A DNA stretch of 64,000 nucleotides from an uncultured Eubacteriales bacterium (GTDB lineage: Bacteria; Bacillota; Clostridia; Peptostreptococcales; Anaerovoracaceae): positions 44,306 to 108,305 of the forward strand of contig CADABZ010000005.1 in assembly GCA_902786355.1 (NCBI GenBank). The letters run 5' to 3'. Below, in pieces: positions 44,736-53,873 of the stretch. The notes beneath the pieces are model-generated. The model was not told the DNA's origin and searched no databases. It was given only the letters and a program-made list of their open reading frames with translations. Each line of letters opens with the position of its first letter. Position 1 is the stretch's first letter. A program made the translations under genes and the position numbers.

Positions 44736-46052
44736 TTATTTTACAAATTCGTTATAGATGACTCCTGTGGATTTCTCGAAGTCATCATCCTCAACGCCTA
44801 CGATCACGTTGATCTCATTGGTGCCCTGGTTAAGCATCCTGATGTTGATGCCTGAGTCAGCAAGTGCAGAGCATATCCTTGCAGCGACTCCGAGTGTCCT
44901 GTGCATCCTCATTCCGACGACAGCTATGAGCGCTATATTGTCCTCGATGGTGATATCATCAGGTTTCAGCTGATGTCTGAATTCAGCAATGATATCGTCG
45001 AGCTTGTCTTCGAGCTCACTGCTTTCGATTACCATAGACAGTGAATCTATTCCGGTAGGAATGTGGTCGAAATTGACATGCTGATCCTCGATGATCGCAA
45101 GGGCTCTTCTGACAAAACCGATTTCCTTGTTCATCATGTTCTTGTAGATCGATATTACAGTGAAGCCTTTCTTGCCGGCGATTCCGCTGATTATCTCAGA
45201 CCCGTTCTCGTCACCCTTCTTGCTGATGATAGTTCCCGGTTCCTCAGGAGCGTTGGTGTTCCTGATATTGATAGGAATATCCGACATTCTTGCAGGGAAG
45301 ACAGCGTCTTCATGAAGAACACTTGCCCCCATGTATGAAAGCTCTCTCAGCTCCATATATGAGATATGTCTTATCGGCTTCGGTGAGTCGACAACTCTCG
45401 GATCAGCCATAAGCATGCCTGATACGTCTGTCCAGTTCTCATATATAGATGCATCTGCAGCACGTGCGACAAGGGATCCTGTTACATCGGATCCGCCTCT
45501 TGACAGAAGACAGATCCTTCCGTCTTCAATGCTGCTTCCGTAAAAACCCGGAACTACTGCACGCTCATGCTCTGCCAGAGCCTTGCGGAGCGCTTTGTCA
45601 GTATCGTCGGCGAGCAGGCGGCCTCTTGCGTCAAAGAGCACCTTGCCTTCGGAATCAACAAAATCATATCCGAGGCATTTCGATATCAGGACTGCCGACA
45701 GGAATTCTCCCCTGCTGACGATATAGCTCTCAGTGCAGCCTTTTTCTATATTGCTCCTGATCTCATCGAATCTTGCTCTGATGCCTGCATCCACACCCAG
45801 CTCGTCCTCGATCGCAGTATATCTTTTCATGATAGTATCCAGAAGAGCATCATAATCGATGTTGTGCTCGATCTGTGCCCAGAGCATGAACAGCAGATCA
45901 GTTACCTTGCTGTCTCCGCTGTACCTTTTGCCAGGCGCTGATACGACTACATATCTCCTGTCAGGATCCGCCTCTACTATTGCCCTGATCTTACGGATCT
46001 GATCTGCATCCGCTACCGAAGAACCACCGAATTTCAATACTTTAACACTCAT
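44736..46052 (-). CDS. lysC: Aspartate kinase
   Basis: Phosphorylates aspartate for lysine, threonine and methionine synthesis. The kinase start VKVLKFGGSSVADADQIRKI, SRGGSDVTGSLVA and the C-terminal ACT pair (FTVISIYKNMMN; VGMRMHRTLGVAARI; LNQGTNEINVIVGV) are clear; 438 residues. GAGGAGACAGATA precedes the ATG. The two ACT domains imply feedback control by lysine or threonine. No diaminopimelate or homoserine genes are adjacent. Confidence 0.94.
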   Translation of the reverse strand: MSVKVLKFGGSSVADADQIRKIRAIVEADPDRRYVVVSAPGKRYSGDSKVTDLLFMLWAQIEHNIDYDALLDTIMKRYTAIEDELGVDAGIRARFDEIRSNIEKGCTESYIVSRGEFLSAVLISKCLGYDFVDSEGKVLFDARGRLLADDTDKALRKALAEHERAVVPGFYGSSIEDGRICLLSRGGSDVTGSLVARAADASIYENWTDVSGMLMADPRVVDSPKPIRHISYMELRELSYMGASVLHEDAVFPARMSDIPINIRNTNAPEEPGTIISKKGDENGSEIISGIAGKKGFTVISIYKNMMNKEIGFVRRALAIIEDQHVNFDHIPTGIDSLSMVIESSELEDKLDDIIAEFRHQLKPDDITIEDNIALIAVVGMRMHRTLGVAARICSALADSGINIRMLNQGTNEINVIVGVEDDDFEKSTGVIYNEFVK

Positions 46053-46090
46053 TATCTGTCTCCTCTTCCCTTCTTCTCTGAATTCTTCCG

Positions 46091-46567
46091 CTATGCTTCA
46101 TGTACGAGCTTTCCGTTGATATCTTCTATTGCTATAGCAAAGCAGAGAGTCCTTCCTGCATCCTTTTTGATCTCGTTCTCGACATACTCTGGAGTGCATG
46201 GGAACTTGCTGCAGAGCAGGCGGCTCCATTTTATGATCTCATCAAGGTCCTCGATGAGCTCTGCCTTTCCGAAGATGACTACGCTCTTGACATACTTTGC
46301 CCAGTCGCCTTCCTTCTGGAAGTCCTGTCCGAAGACGCAGTATGAGACTTTAGGATCTTTGCGTATTGCATCAACTCTGTGGCCAAAATTCGCACCGTGG
46401 AAGTACAGCTTGCCTGTCTCTTCGTCATAATAGTGATTGATCGGTACACCGTACGGATAGCCGTCGTCTCCGTTTACCGAAAGAACTCCTCTGGTCTCTT
46501 TCTTAAGAACTTCTATGATCTCTTCCTTGGATAATGCCTGCGGGCTTCTTCTCATTTTTCTGAACAT
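46091..46567 (-). CDS. Pyridoxamine 5'-phosphate oxidase-like flavin-binding protein
   Basis: A 158-residue split-barrel protein (RGVLSVNGDDGYPYGVPINH, FHGANFGHRVDAIRKDPKV, quoted in part) of the family that includes PNPOx-like FMN or heme binders and nitroimidazole-resistance NimA relatives. The exact function is unknown. Two adjacent ATGs exist; GGAGG is five bases from the second (46567). The ribosome site overlaps the stop of the CDF transporter gene, so the two are co-expressed. Confidence 0.82.
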   Translation of the reverse strand: MFRKMRRSPQALSKEEIIEVLKKETRGVLSVNGDDGYPYGVPINHYYDEETGKLYFHGANFGHRVDAIRKDPKVSYCVFGQDFQKEGDWAKYVKSVVIFGKAELIEDLDEIIKWSRLLCSKFPCTPEYVENEIKKDAGRTLCFAIAIEDINGKLVHEA

Positions 46568-46576
46568 CATTCCCTC

Positions 46577-47692
46577 CTAGTCCGTAACATCAATATCCGG
46601 AGTTATAAGAATCTTATATTCAGGGAACATTGGATCCAGCTCTTCATGAAGTATGCTGAGGCCGTCCCTGTGTTTTATGTCGAAATCCATGACTACATCG
46701 AACCGTATGGTCTTAGCTTCCTCATCAACATGGAAACCATGCATCTGGATAGCCCAGTCATGTTTCATAACTGTACTCTGTATCCTGTTGCGGATGTCTG
46801 CAACTGTGTCGCTCTTGGTGTTGAAAGAGTATACCCCGACAGCTGTCATTATGACTCCCGTCTCGTGATATACCTTGTTCTGGATCCTCCTGGTCAGCAC
46901 GTCGACTTCCTCAACAGTCATGGTATCAGGCAGTTCTACATGAACAGAGCCATAGAATTTTGCAGGCCCGTAATTGTGCAGGAACAGGTCATATGCGCCC
47001 ATTACCTCAGGTTCCTGTTCCACTATATCTTTGACCTGTTTTGACAGACTTTCATCAGCCCTTCTGCCGAGGATATCCTTGATCGTATCCTGGATCATCT
47101 CAAGACCTGCCTTGATGATGAATACCGATATGACTACAGCTACATAAGCCTCAAGAGCTATGCCTGTGACCATATAGAATACAGCACTCAGAAATACTGC
47201 CAGCGAGAGAATGGCATCCGAAAGTGCGTCCGTTCCGGAAGCTATCAGAGCCCCGGAGTCTGCCTTTTTGCCCTGGTTTCTGACATACCTTCCGAGCAGG
47301 ACCTTGGCTACAACTGCTGTTGCTATGATCACCAGCGAGATAGCAGTATAGTTTGGTTTTACCGGATTGATTATCTTCTTGACCGATTCAACAGCGGATG
47401 TTACACCTGCATAGAGAACAATAGCCGAGACTATCATTGCGCTGAGATACTCTGTCCGTCCGTGACCGAGCGGATGATCCTTATCAGGCTTCTTGGCAGC
47501 AAGCCTTGCGCCGATGATAGTGATGACAGACGATAATGCATCTGACAGATTGTTTACAGCGTCCAGCACTACCGAAATGGAATTGGCCGCTATTCCTACG
47601 AAAGCCTTAAATGCTGCAAGCAGGACATTGACGACGATCCCCGTGATACTGGTTCTTATGATTATTTTTTCTCTGTCTAAATTCTTATCCAT
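46577..47692 (-). CDS. Cation diffusion facilitator (CDF) metal exporter
   Basis: A 371-residue inner-membrane exporter for Zn, Fe or Mn type metals with six predicted membrane segments. The metal site appears as DAVNNLSDALSS in segment 2 and SGTDALSDAILS in segment 5, with HPLGHGRTEYLSA between. A cytoplasmic ferredoxin-like tail follows, here longer than usual (about 170 residues). The start has no visible ribosome site (TTATTAATAAGT precedes the ATG). It heads a unit with the PNPOx-like gene and perhaps lysC. Confidence 0.9.
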   Translation of the reverse strand: MDKNLDREKIIIRTSITGIVVNVLLAAFKAFVGIAANSISVVLDAVNNLSDALSSVITIIGARLAAKKPDKDHPLGHGRTEYLSAMIVSAIVLYAGVTSAVESVKKIINPVKPNYTAISLVIIATAVVAKVLLGRYVRNQGKKADSGALIASGTDALSDAILSLAVFLSAVFYMVTGIALEAYVAVVISVFIIKAGLEMIQDTIKDILGRRADESLSKQVKDIVEQEPEVMGAYDLFLHNYGPAKFYGSVHVELPDTMTVEEVDVLTRRIQNKVYHETGVIMTAVGVYSFNTKSDTVADIRNRIQSTVMKHDWAIQMHGFHVDEEAKTIRFDVVMDFDIKHRDGLSILHEELDPMFPEYKILITPDIDVTD

Positions 47693-47914
47693 ACTTATTA
47701 ATAACTGTGATAATAACTATTTGTCTTAATGCGGCACATGCCAGTGTCGCTCTCTATATCCGGTCAGACCTGCAGGAGCATTGCTTCTGTCTGAGCTTCG
47801 GAATTTAATAGAGATATTATACATGAAATTGTTTATAATTAATAATAAATTCAGCAGAAAAGGGCTTGAAGCTCAGATATCAGAACGGCTTCACCGCTCA
47901 TGAAAGGAACCGAA

Positions 47915-49408
47915 ATGCAGGATAAACACACGATCTGCCTTCTCAACGACGCATTCCCGCCGATAATCGACGGTGTATCAAACGCGGTAGTCAATTATGG
48001 CCGCGTCATAGAACAGAAGCTCGGACATTCTCTTGTTGTAGCGCCGGAGATGCCCGGAGCAGATGACTCCGCTTATGAATTCCCGGTGATCAGATATCCG
48101 AGCATCGATACACGAAAGCTCGTTGGATATGTTACAGGATATCCGTTCTCGCCTGAAGCGGCGCACCGAATACGCGAGGAGAAATCAGAGCTCCTTCATG
48201 TTCACTGTCCTATGATGTCATGTTTTCTGGCCCGTCAGCTTAGCGAATCGATGGATCTTCCTCTCGTTCTCACCTGGCACACGAAATACGATATAGATAT
48301 CGCCAACGCAATAAGAAACAAGGCTCTTCAGGAAAGTGCGATCAACACACTCATCCGGAATGTCAGTGCCTGCGATGAGGTCTGGACTGTCAGCAAAGGA
48401 GCAGGAGAAAACCTGCGGTCGCTTGGCTTCGAAGGAGACTATATCGTAATGCCTAACGGTGTCGATCTTCCTCACGAAGAAGCCGCCCGGAAAATTACCG
48501 GAAAGCTTTCCGGCGCGTACGATCTGCCGGAAGGAGTGCCGAGATTCCTGTTCATAGGAAGACTCATGTGGTATAAGGGCCTCAGGATCATCCTGGATGC
48601 TCTGGCCAGACTGAACAAGGAGAACGTAGATTTCCGCATGATATTCGTTGGCGGCGGAGGCGACGAGGAAGAAGTGAAGGCATACGCAGCCGAACTTGGC
48701 CTCGGCAAAAAAGTGATATTCACCGGGGTGGTATCCGACCGCAGCTTGCTGAGAGCCTGGTATACCCTCGCAGATCTCTTCCTGTTCCCTTCAACATTTG
48801 ATACTAACGGCCTGGTCGTAAGAGAAGCTGCTGCATGCAACACCGCATCAGTGATCATACGTAACAGCTGTGCTTCCGAAGGCGTGAAAGATGGAAGAAA
48901 CGGTTTTCTAATCGAGGAGAACGCCGAGTCTCTTGCTTCGAAGATAAGGAGCCTCATCAGAGCTCCTGAGAAGATGAAGACTGTCGGCCTTACTGCCGGC
49001 AATGAAATATATATATCATGGGAAGATTCTGTCACACATGCATACGAGCGCTACTGTGTAGTTATAGATAAATACCGCAGCGGTGAATATGGCAAACGCC
49101 TTCCTTATGATTATGATTTTTTCAAAGCACAGGGAGAGCTGATGGAGACGCTCGGAGAGATCGATGCTGCAGGACAGAGTCTGAAAAAAGAAGCTCAGGC
49201 CTTCCGTGATGATATCGACAGATCGATGCGCTCACTTCGGAACAAGGCTCTTACGGAAGCTATAACAGCCGGATACGAGACTCGCCGCGAGCTTCAGAAC
49301 CTCAAAAATGAGACCGGACAGCTGCTTCAGAGCAAAAAAGATGCAGCGCTTGAGGGGCTCGAATCAGCCCGCAGGGAAATCCTGGAGGCTCTGGACAGAT
49401 ACCTCTGA
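47915..49408 (+). CDS. GT4 family glycosyltransferase with C-terminal coiled coil
   Basis: A GT-B fold retaining glycosyltransferase, probably transferring a sugar to a lipid or cell-surface acceptor. Features: CLLNDAFPPIIDGVSNAV at the start, LTWHTKYDID, VPRFLFIGRLMWYKG, and the donor-site DLFLFPSTFDTNGLVVREAA with the E-x7-E pattern, quoted here as PSTFDTNGLVVREAA. The last 110 residues are charged and heptad-like, suggesting a coiled coil. AAAGGAA places the start at 47915 rather than the ATG at 47900. It stands alone on the plus strand between divergent and convergent neighbours. The acceptor is unknown. Confidence 0.87.
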   Translation: MQDKHTICLLNDAFPPIIDGVSNAVVNYGRVIEQKLGHSLVVAPEMPGADDSAYEFPVIRYPSIDTRKLVGYVTGYPFSPEAAHRIREEKSELLHVHCPMMSCFLARQLSESMDLPLVLTWHTKYDIDIANAIRNKALQESAINTLIRNVSACDEVWTVSKGAGENLRSLGFEGDYIVMPNGVDLPHEEAARKITGKLSGAYDLPEGVPRFLFIGRLMWYKGLRIILDALARLNKENVDFRMIFVGGGGDEEEVKAYAAELGLGKKVIFTGVVSDRSLLRAWYTLADLFLFPSTFDTNGLVVREAAACNTASVIIRNSCASEGVKDGRNGFLIEENAESLASKIRSLIRAPEKMKTVGLTAGNEIYISWEDSVTHAYERYCVVIDKYRSGEYGKRLPYDYDFFKAQGELMETLGEIDAAGQSLKKEAQAFRDDIDRSMRSLRNKALTEAITAGYETRRELQNLKNETGQLLQSKKDAALEGLESARREILEALDRYL

Positions 49409-49465
49409 TCACATCCCTCTCCGGGGAGCAGCGCGCATCATATCCGCAACATTTCAGTATAAAAG

Positions 49466-49492
49466 CAGCCCCGGCTGTATAAGCCGGAGCTG
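49466..49492. terminator. Bidirectional terminator after the glycosyltransferase
   Basis: An 11-pair stem with one mismatch (CAGCCCCGGCT with AGCCGGAGCTG), a 5-base loop, TTTTGATTTTG on the plus strand and TTTTAT on the minus strand. It separates the convergent glycosyltransferase and oxidoreductase genes. Confidence 0.82.
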
Positions 49493-49523
49493 TTTTGATT
49501 TTGCTTCGAATGTTATCAGAAAA

Positions 49524-52382
49524 CTACTTTCCGAGCACCTTTGCGATCTTGCTTCCCTTAAGTCTGATCTTGAGTTCTCTAGGAAGAGCATAAGGCAGGA
49601 TAGCTTTGAGCTTGCCATTCTCTGCAGAATACATTCTGGTTGCCTTAGGATGATCTCTCTCGAGCCTGATAGCATCGAATTCACACTTCGTTGTGCAGAG
49701 TCCGCATCCGATACATCTGTTAACGTCGACTGTTGTAGCACCGCACTTGAGACATCTGTTGGCCTCAGCTCTGATCTGGATCTCTGACAGAGGTTCTCTC
49801 AGGTCATGCCACGTCTTAACCGGATCACCATCTCTGTGTCCAGGCTTCTGCCTTGGCATGTTGTCATAGCTCTCAACAAGGATGTCATCTCTGTCGAGTT
49901 CGATGATCTCTCTGAGGTCTCTTCCTACAGTCAGCCTGTTCTCGCCCTGATCTTTGTGAACGTATCTGTGAAGCGAGTCAGCGATAGGTCTGCCCAGTGC
50001 GATAGCGTCGATCGCGAACTTCTGTCCTGTTACGATGTCGCCGCCGGCAAAAATGTCTTCCTCTGCTGTCTGGAGTGTCACAGGGTCAGCAACGATCATG
50101 CCTCTCGGGCTGATCTCAACCTTGGTTCCTTCGAGCATCCTGCCGAGGTCTGGCTTCTGGCCTGTGCAGTAGAGTACTGTCTGGCATTCGAGTTCAGTTG
50201 TCTCACTGTCATCGAACTTAGGATCGAATCTGCCCTCTTCATTCTTGACGCTTACGCACTTACGGAACTTGATGCCGCAGACCTTTCCGTTCTCAGACCT
50301 GATCTCTACAGGGCCCCATCCGCCGTTGACGCTGATGCCTTCTTCTTCGCACTCTGTTCTGTCCTCGATTCCCATCGGAAGCTCGTCATAGGATTCAAGT
50401 GCGTACATGTATACCTTGTCTGCTCCTGCTCTTACAGCTGATCTTGCTACGTCAGCTCCGATGTTGCCGCCGCCGATGACTACGACATTGCCGCTGAGTC
50501 TGCCTGCTTCAGGGAGGTTACCCTCCATGAGGGCAACCTCATCCTCATTGATGATCCTCATGAAGTCAATACCGCTCATAACGCCTTCTGCGTCTGCGCC
50601 ATCAACTGCAAGTTTGCCGCCGCTCTGGAGTCCTGCTGCGATATAGAATGCTGCGTAGCCCTGATCTCTCAGCTGCTGGATGGTGACATCCTTACCTACT
50701 TCGCAGCCTGTCACGAACTCTACGCCCATCTCCTTCATGACATCGATCTCTGCATCAACTACATCTTTCTCGAGTCTGAATGAAGGGATCCCGTATCTCA
50801 GCATTCCGCCGAGTGCCTTCTGCTTCTCAAATACAGTTACAGGATAGCCGCGTTTTCTCAGATAGTATGCTGCTGCAAGTCCGCCAGGGCCGGCACCGAT
50901 GATTGCCATCTTGTACTCATCGCCCCAGAATCCGCCGTATTCCTTGCCGCATTCCGGAATGAATCTGCCTTCTGCTGTCAGCTCCTGTGCAGCGATGAAC
51001 TTCTTGATCTCATCGATAGCTACAGGCTGGTCGATAGTGCCTCTTGTGCATCTGTCTTCACATCTTCTGTTGCAGACAGCTCCGCAGACTGCAGGCAGAG
51101 GGTTGTCCTGCTTGATCAGCTCAAGAGCTTCCCTGTATCTGCCCTGATCTGCCATGTTGATATATCCCTGTACTGAAAGGTTGGCAGGACATGCAGCCTT
51201 GCATGGCGATGTTCCTGTCTCATAGCAGTTGATCTTGGCATCTTCTCTGTAATTCTTGTTCCACTTATGAGGTCCCCACTTCACTTCGTTCGGAAGCTCA
51301 GTGAGAGGATATTCTACTGCCTGTCCGTTCTTTCTGCAGAGCTTCTGTCCGAGCTTTGCTGCACCTACAGGACAAATCTCTACGCACTTGCCGCAGGCAA
51401 CACACTTATTGTGGTCTACATGTGCTCTGTAAGCCGATGCGGACATGTTAGGAGTATTGAAAAGCTGTGATGTCTTGATCGCATTGCATACTGTAGCTGA
51501 GCAGTTGCAGATACCTACGATCTTGCCCTCACCGTCAAGGTTGGTGATCTGGTGTACATAACCGGCCTTTTCAGCCTTTTTGAGGACTTCCATGACCTCG
51601 TCATAGGATGCATAATATGCGTCTTTTCCGGTCTCAACTATGTACTCTGCCATATCGCCGACAGCGATGCACCAGTAATCTTCGATCTCACCGGCACCCT
51701 CGCCTCTGATCCTCTGCTGTCTTCTGCAGGAGCATATCATAAGTGCATACTTATCATACTTGTTGAGCCAGTATGAGAGTTTTTCAAACGATACTGCTTC
51801 ATTGTTGGCTTCTATGGCTTTCTCAACAGGGACGACATGCATTCCAAGTCCGCCGCCTCCCTCAGGAACCATATGAGCAACTTTTCCTACAGGCACCATG
51901 GATGCATAATGGAAGAAAGTAGCGATCTCAGGATGCTCTTCCATGAGCTTGCCTGTCATCAGCATGTACTCACCGGAACCAACGACCCACTTAGGTACGA
52001 AATACTGTTTCTCGTTGGTCTCGTTCTCACGGTCGAATTCAAGAAGACCTTTTGCACAGATGCCCTCTGCCATGTTCAGTGCCTCTGTGACCGTCATGTT
52101 GTTTCTCTTAGCCAGTTCATTGACTGTAAGTTTTACGGTCCTCTTCTTCTTGAAATTGAGCATGAATCTGATCTCATCTGTAGTCAGCAGTCTGTCAAGC
52201 AGCCAGAAATCAGGTTCGTCATTGGAAATCTTGTCCGGTTTGCCAGACATTCCCAGATCGTCTGTGATCATAGCAGCCAGCTTTCTGACAAGTTCCTCAC
52301 GCTCCTTATCTGCCACTTCATAAGTTTCAGGCAGATAATCTCTGTCATTGAAAAAATAATCTTGGAATCTTTCCGGTACCAT
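49524..52382 (-). CDS. Large FAD/NAD(P) iron-sulfur oxidoreductase, GltD-like, function unknown
   Basis: A 952-residue protein with three parts. Residues 1-330 contain a possible winged helix (TVNELAKRNNMTVTEALNMA) and cysteine pairs ICSCRRQQR and ICNCSATVCN. A [4Fe-4S] motif CVACGKCVEICP follows. The middle is GltD-like: CKAACPANLSVQGYI, FAD motif AIIGAGPGGLAAAYYL, NAD(P) motif VVVIGGGNIGADVARSA. The end holds a last cluster, CIGCGLCTTKCEFDAI. The central layout resembles YgfK but lacks its barrel domain. The ATG at 52382 follows GAGGGAG. It has its own promoter and stands alone, so I assign no substrate. Confidence 0.8.
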   Translation of the reverse strand: MVPERFQDYFFNDRDYLPETYEVADKEREELVRKLAAMITDDLGMSGKPDKISNDEPDFWLLDRLLTTDEIRFMLNFKKKRTVKLTVNELAKRNNMTVTEALNMAEGICAKGLLEFDRENETNEKQYFVPKWVVGSGEYMLMTGKLMEEHPEIATFFHYASMVPVGKVAHMVPEGGGGLGMHVVPVEKAIEANNEAVSFEKLSYWLNKYDKYALMICSCRRQQRIRGEGAGEIEDYWCIAVGDMAEYIVETGKDAYYASYDEVMEVLKKAEKAGYVHQITNLDGEGKIVGICNCSATVCNAIKTSQLFNTPNMSASAYRAHVDHNKCVACGKCVEICPVGAAKLGQKLCRKNGQAVEYPLTELPNEVKWGPHKWNKNYREDAKINCYETGTSPCKAACPANLSVQGYINMADQGRYREALELIKQDNPLPAVCGAVCNRRCEDRCTRGTIDQPVAIDEIKKFIAAQELTAEGRFIPECGKEYGGFWGDEYKMAIIGAGPGGLAAAYYLRKRGYPVTVFEKQKALGGMLRYGIPSFRLEKDVVDAEIDVMKEMGVEFVTGCEVGKDVTIQQLRDQGYAAFYIAAGLQSGGKLAVDGADAEGVMSGIDFMRIINEDEVALMEGNLPEAGRLSGNVVVIGGGNIGADVARSAVRAGADKVYMYALESYDELPMGIEDRTECEEEGISVNGGWGPVEIRSENGKVCGIKFRKCVSVKNEEGRFDPKFDDSETTELECQTVLYCTGQKPDLGRMLEGTKVEISPRGMIVADPVTLQTAEEDIFAGGDIVTGQKFAIDAIALGRPIADSLHRYVHKDQGENRLTVGRDLREIIELDRDDILVESYDNMPRQKPGHRDGDPVKTWHDLREPLSEIQIRAEANRCLKCGATTVDVNRCIGCGLCTTKCEFDAIRLERDHPKATRMYSAENGKLKAILPYALPRELKIRLKGSKIAKVLGK

Positions 52383-52464
52383 AATATTTCTCCCTCTTCT
52401 GAAATATTCCCCCACTTACAAAGCGGACTCAGGCAGTAAAAACCATTCCCGCAGTCTTGTCTTT

Positions 52465-52493
52465 ATTTTATCACTTCGTCTGTATCATTCCAA
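52465..52493 (-). promoter_or_regulatory. Probable promoter of the large oxidoreductase gene
   Basis: Minus-strand TTGGAA (52493-52488) and TAAAAT (52470-52465) with a 17-base spacer, 83 bases before the ATG and downstream of the tsf terminator. Confidence 0.55.
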
Positions 52494-52569
52494 TTGATGT
52501 TTGACATTCGGTAAGCAAAAATGCAAAAGACTATCAGCACATGCCAATAAAATCCAGGCAAAACAAAAC

Positions 52570-52589
52570 CCCGGATTTTACTCCGGGGC
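52570..52589 (-). terminator. Terminator of the rpsB-tsf operon
   Basis: CCCCGGA and TCCGGGG pair around a 6-base loop, followed on the minus strand by TTTTGTTTTG. It lies 39 bases past the tsf stop. Confidence 0.88.
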
Positions 52590-52627
52590 ATGGATTTACT
52601 GATCCATTCAATTCTTCGTTGCGGCAA

Positions 52628-53728
52628 TTACTTGTTAGCAGCTTCCATCTGTGCAGCTACTTCAGCAGCGAAATCCTCTTCCTTCTTCTCGATTCCTTCG
52701 CCTACTTCGAATCTTACGACCTTAGCCAGTGACAGAGCCGGGTCAACGCTCTTCAGATACTGAGCAACAGTCTGCTTTCCGTCCTCTGCTCTTACATAAA
52801 CCTGATCAAGCAGGCAGATCTCTTTGAGCTGTTTTGAAATACGTCCGTCAACGAGGCCCTTGAAGATCTTGTTCTCGGAGATTTCCATCTTAGCAGCGAT
52901 AGCAAGACCTGCAAGTCTTGTCTTTGCTTCTTCTGAAAGGAAGTTCGGCAGATAGTTGAAGTTGAAGCTCTTGTCTGCCTTCTTCTCAGCGAGGATGTCA
53001 AGATCAGCCTTGTCCCAGACGTCAGCGACCTTGTCAAGAAGTCCGTTCAGGATCGGCTTTGGCAGTGAGAACGGATCGTTAAGAGCACTCTCAAGAGTGA
53101 TCTTGCCGAGGTTAGCAAGCTCAGCCTCAGAAATCTCGTCTCTGCTTACATACTGAGGGTTCATTGCAGCTACCTGCATAGCAACGTTCTTCAGTGCTTC
53201 CTTGTTGGCATCACTGTCTGCACCATTAGCAGCAACGATAACGCCGATGTTTCCGCCGCCGTGGATGTATGAGGACATAACCTCTCCAGAAACCTTCTCG
53301 ATTCTTCTGATGTTCATGTTCTCGCCGATCTTAGCGATGAGAGCTGTCAGTGCTTCTCCTACTGTCGAAGCATCATCAAATGCCATAGCCTTGAAAGCAT
53401 CCATGTCATTGCTCTCTGCGTTAAGAGCCAGCTGAGCCAGCTTCTCTACGAATCCGATGAACTCGTCGTTCTTAGCAACGAAGTCTGTCTCGGAGTTAAC
53501 TTCTACGATAGCAGCTGTCTTTCCGTCTGCTGAGAATGCAGTTCTTACAAGACCCATAGCAGCGATTCTGCCGGCCTTCTTAGCAGCCTTGGAAAGTCCC
53601 TTTTCTCTCAGGATCTCTACAGCTCTGTCCATATCTCCATCAGCTTCTACGAGAGCCTTCTTGCAGTCCATCATGCCTGCAGCGGTCATATCACGAAGCT
53701 CTTTTACCATCTTTGCTGTTACAGCCAT
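52628..53728 (-). CDS. tsf: Translation elongation factor Ts
   Basis: Nucleotide exchange factor for EF-Tu. The start VTAKMVKELRDMTAAGMMDC and the TDFVAKNDEF motif are the EF-Ts fingerprint; 366 residues, longer than the common 290-310 because the central and C-terminal parts are extended. AAGGAGGAAAAT sets the start at 53728. It follows rpsB, as in most bacteria. After it comes a terminator and an unrelated oxidoreductase, so the usual pyrH-frr continuation is absent. Confidence 0.96.
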   Translation of the reverse strand: MAVTAKMVKELRDMTAAGMMDCKKALVEADGDMDRAVEILREKGLSKAAKKAGRIAAMGLVRTAFSADGKTAAIVEVNSETDFVAKNDEFIGFVEKLAQLALNAESNDMDAFKAMAFDDASTVGEALTALIAKIGENMNIRRIEKVSGEVMSSYIHGGGNIGVIVAANGADSDANKEALKNVAMQVAAMNPQYVSRDEISEAELANLGKITLESALNDPFSLPKPILNGLLDKVADVWDKADLDILAEKKADKSFNFNYLPNFLSEEAKTRLAGLAIAAKMEISENKIFKGLVDGRISKQLKEICLLDQVYVRAEDGKQTVAQYLKSVDPALSLAKVVRFEVGEGIEKKEEDFAAEVAAQMEAANK

Positions 53729-53753
53729 ATTTTCCTCCTTATGACTATATCGA

Positions 53754-53775
53754 TGCCTCTTTACACAAAGAGGCA
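53754..53775 (-). other. Hairpin just upstream of the tsf ribosome site
   Basis: TGCCTCTTT and AAAGAGGCA form a perfect 9-bp stem with a 4-base loop, 25 bases before the tsf start. No U tract follows. It could tune tsf expression relative to rpsB. Confidence 0.55.
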
Positions 53776-53827
53776 CCGATTTCGTATAATCCTAAATTCT
53801 ATCGAAGGGGCTCAGCCCCCGTAGATC

Positions 53828-53873
53828 AAGATTCTCGCCCTTACGGCAACGCCGTATAGTCTGAGAGAATCTT
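53828..53873 (-). other. Nested stem-loop after rpsB
   Basis: AAGATTCTC and GAGAATCTT (9 bp) enclose a second perfect stem, TACGGC/GCCGTA with a 3-base loop. The structure begins at the rpsB stop codon. It is followed by a GGGGCT/AGCCCC palindrome and no U tract. Confidence 0.6.

Noticed and set aside
49308-49787. Plus-strand open frame of 159 codons beyond the glycosyltransferase
   Set aside because: It overlaps the glycosyltransferase end in another frame, runs through the terminator and lies antisense to the oxidoreductase; it has no ribosome site or recognisable domain.
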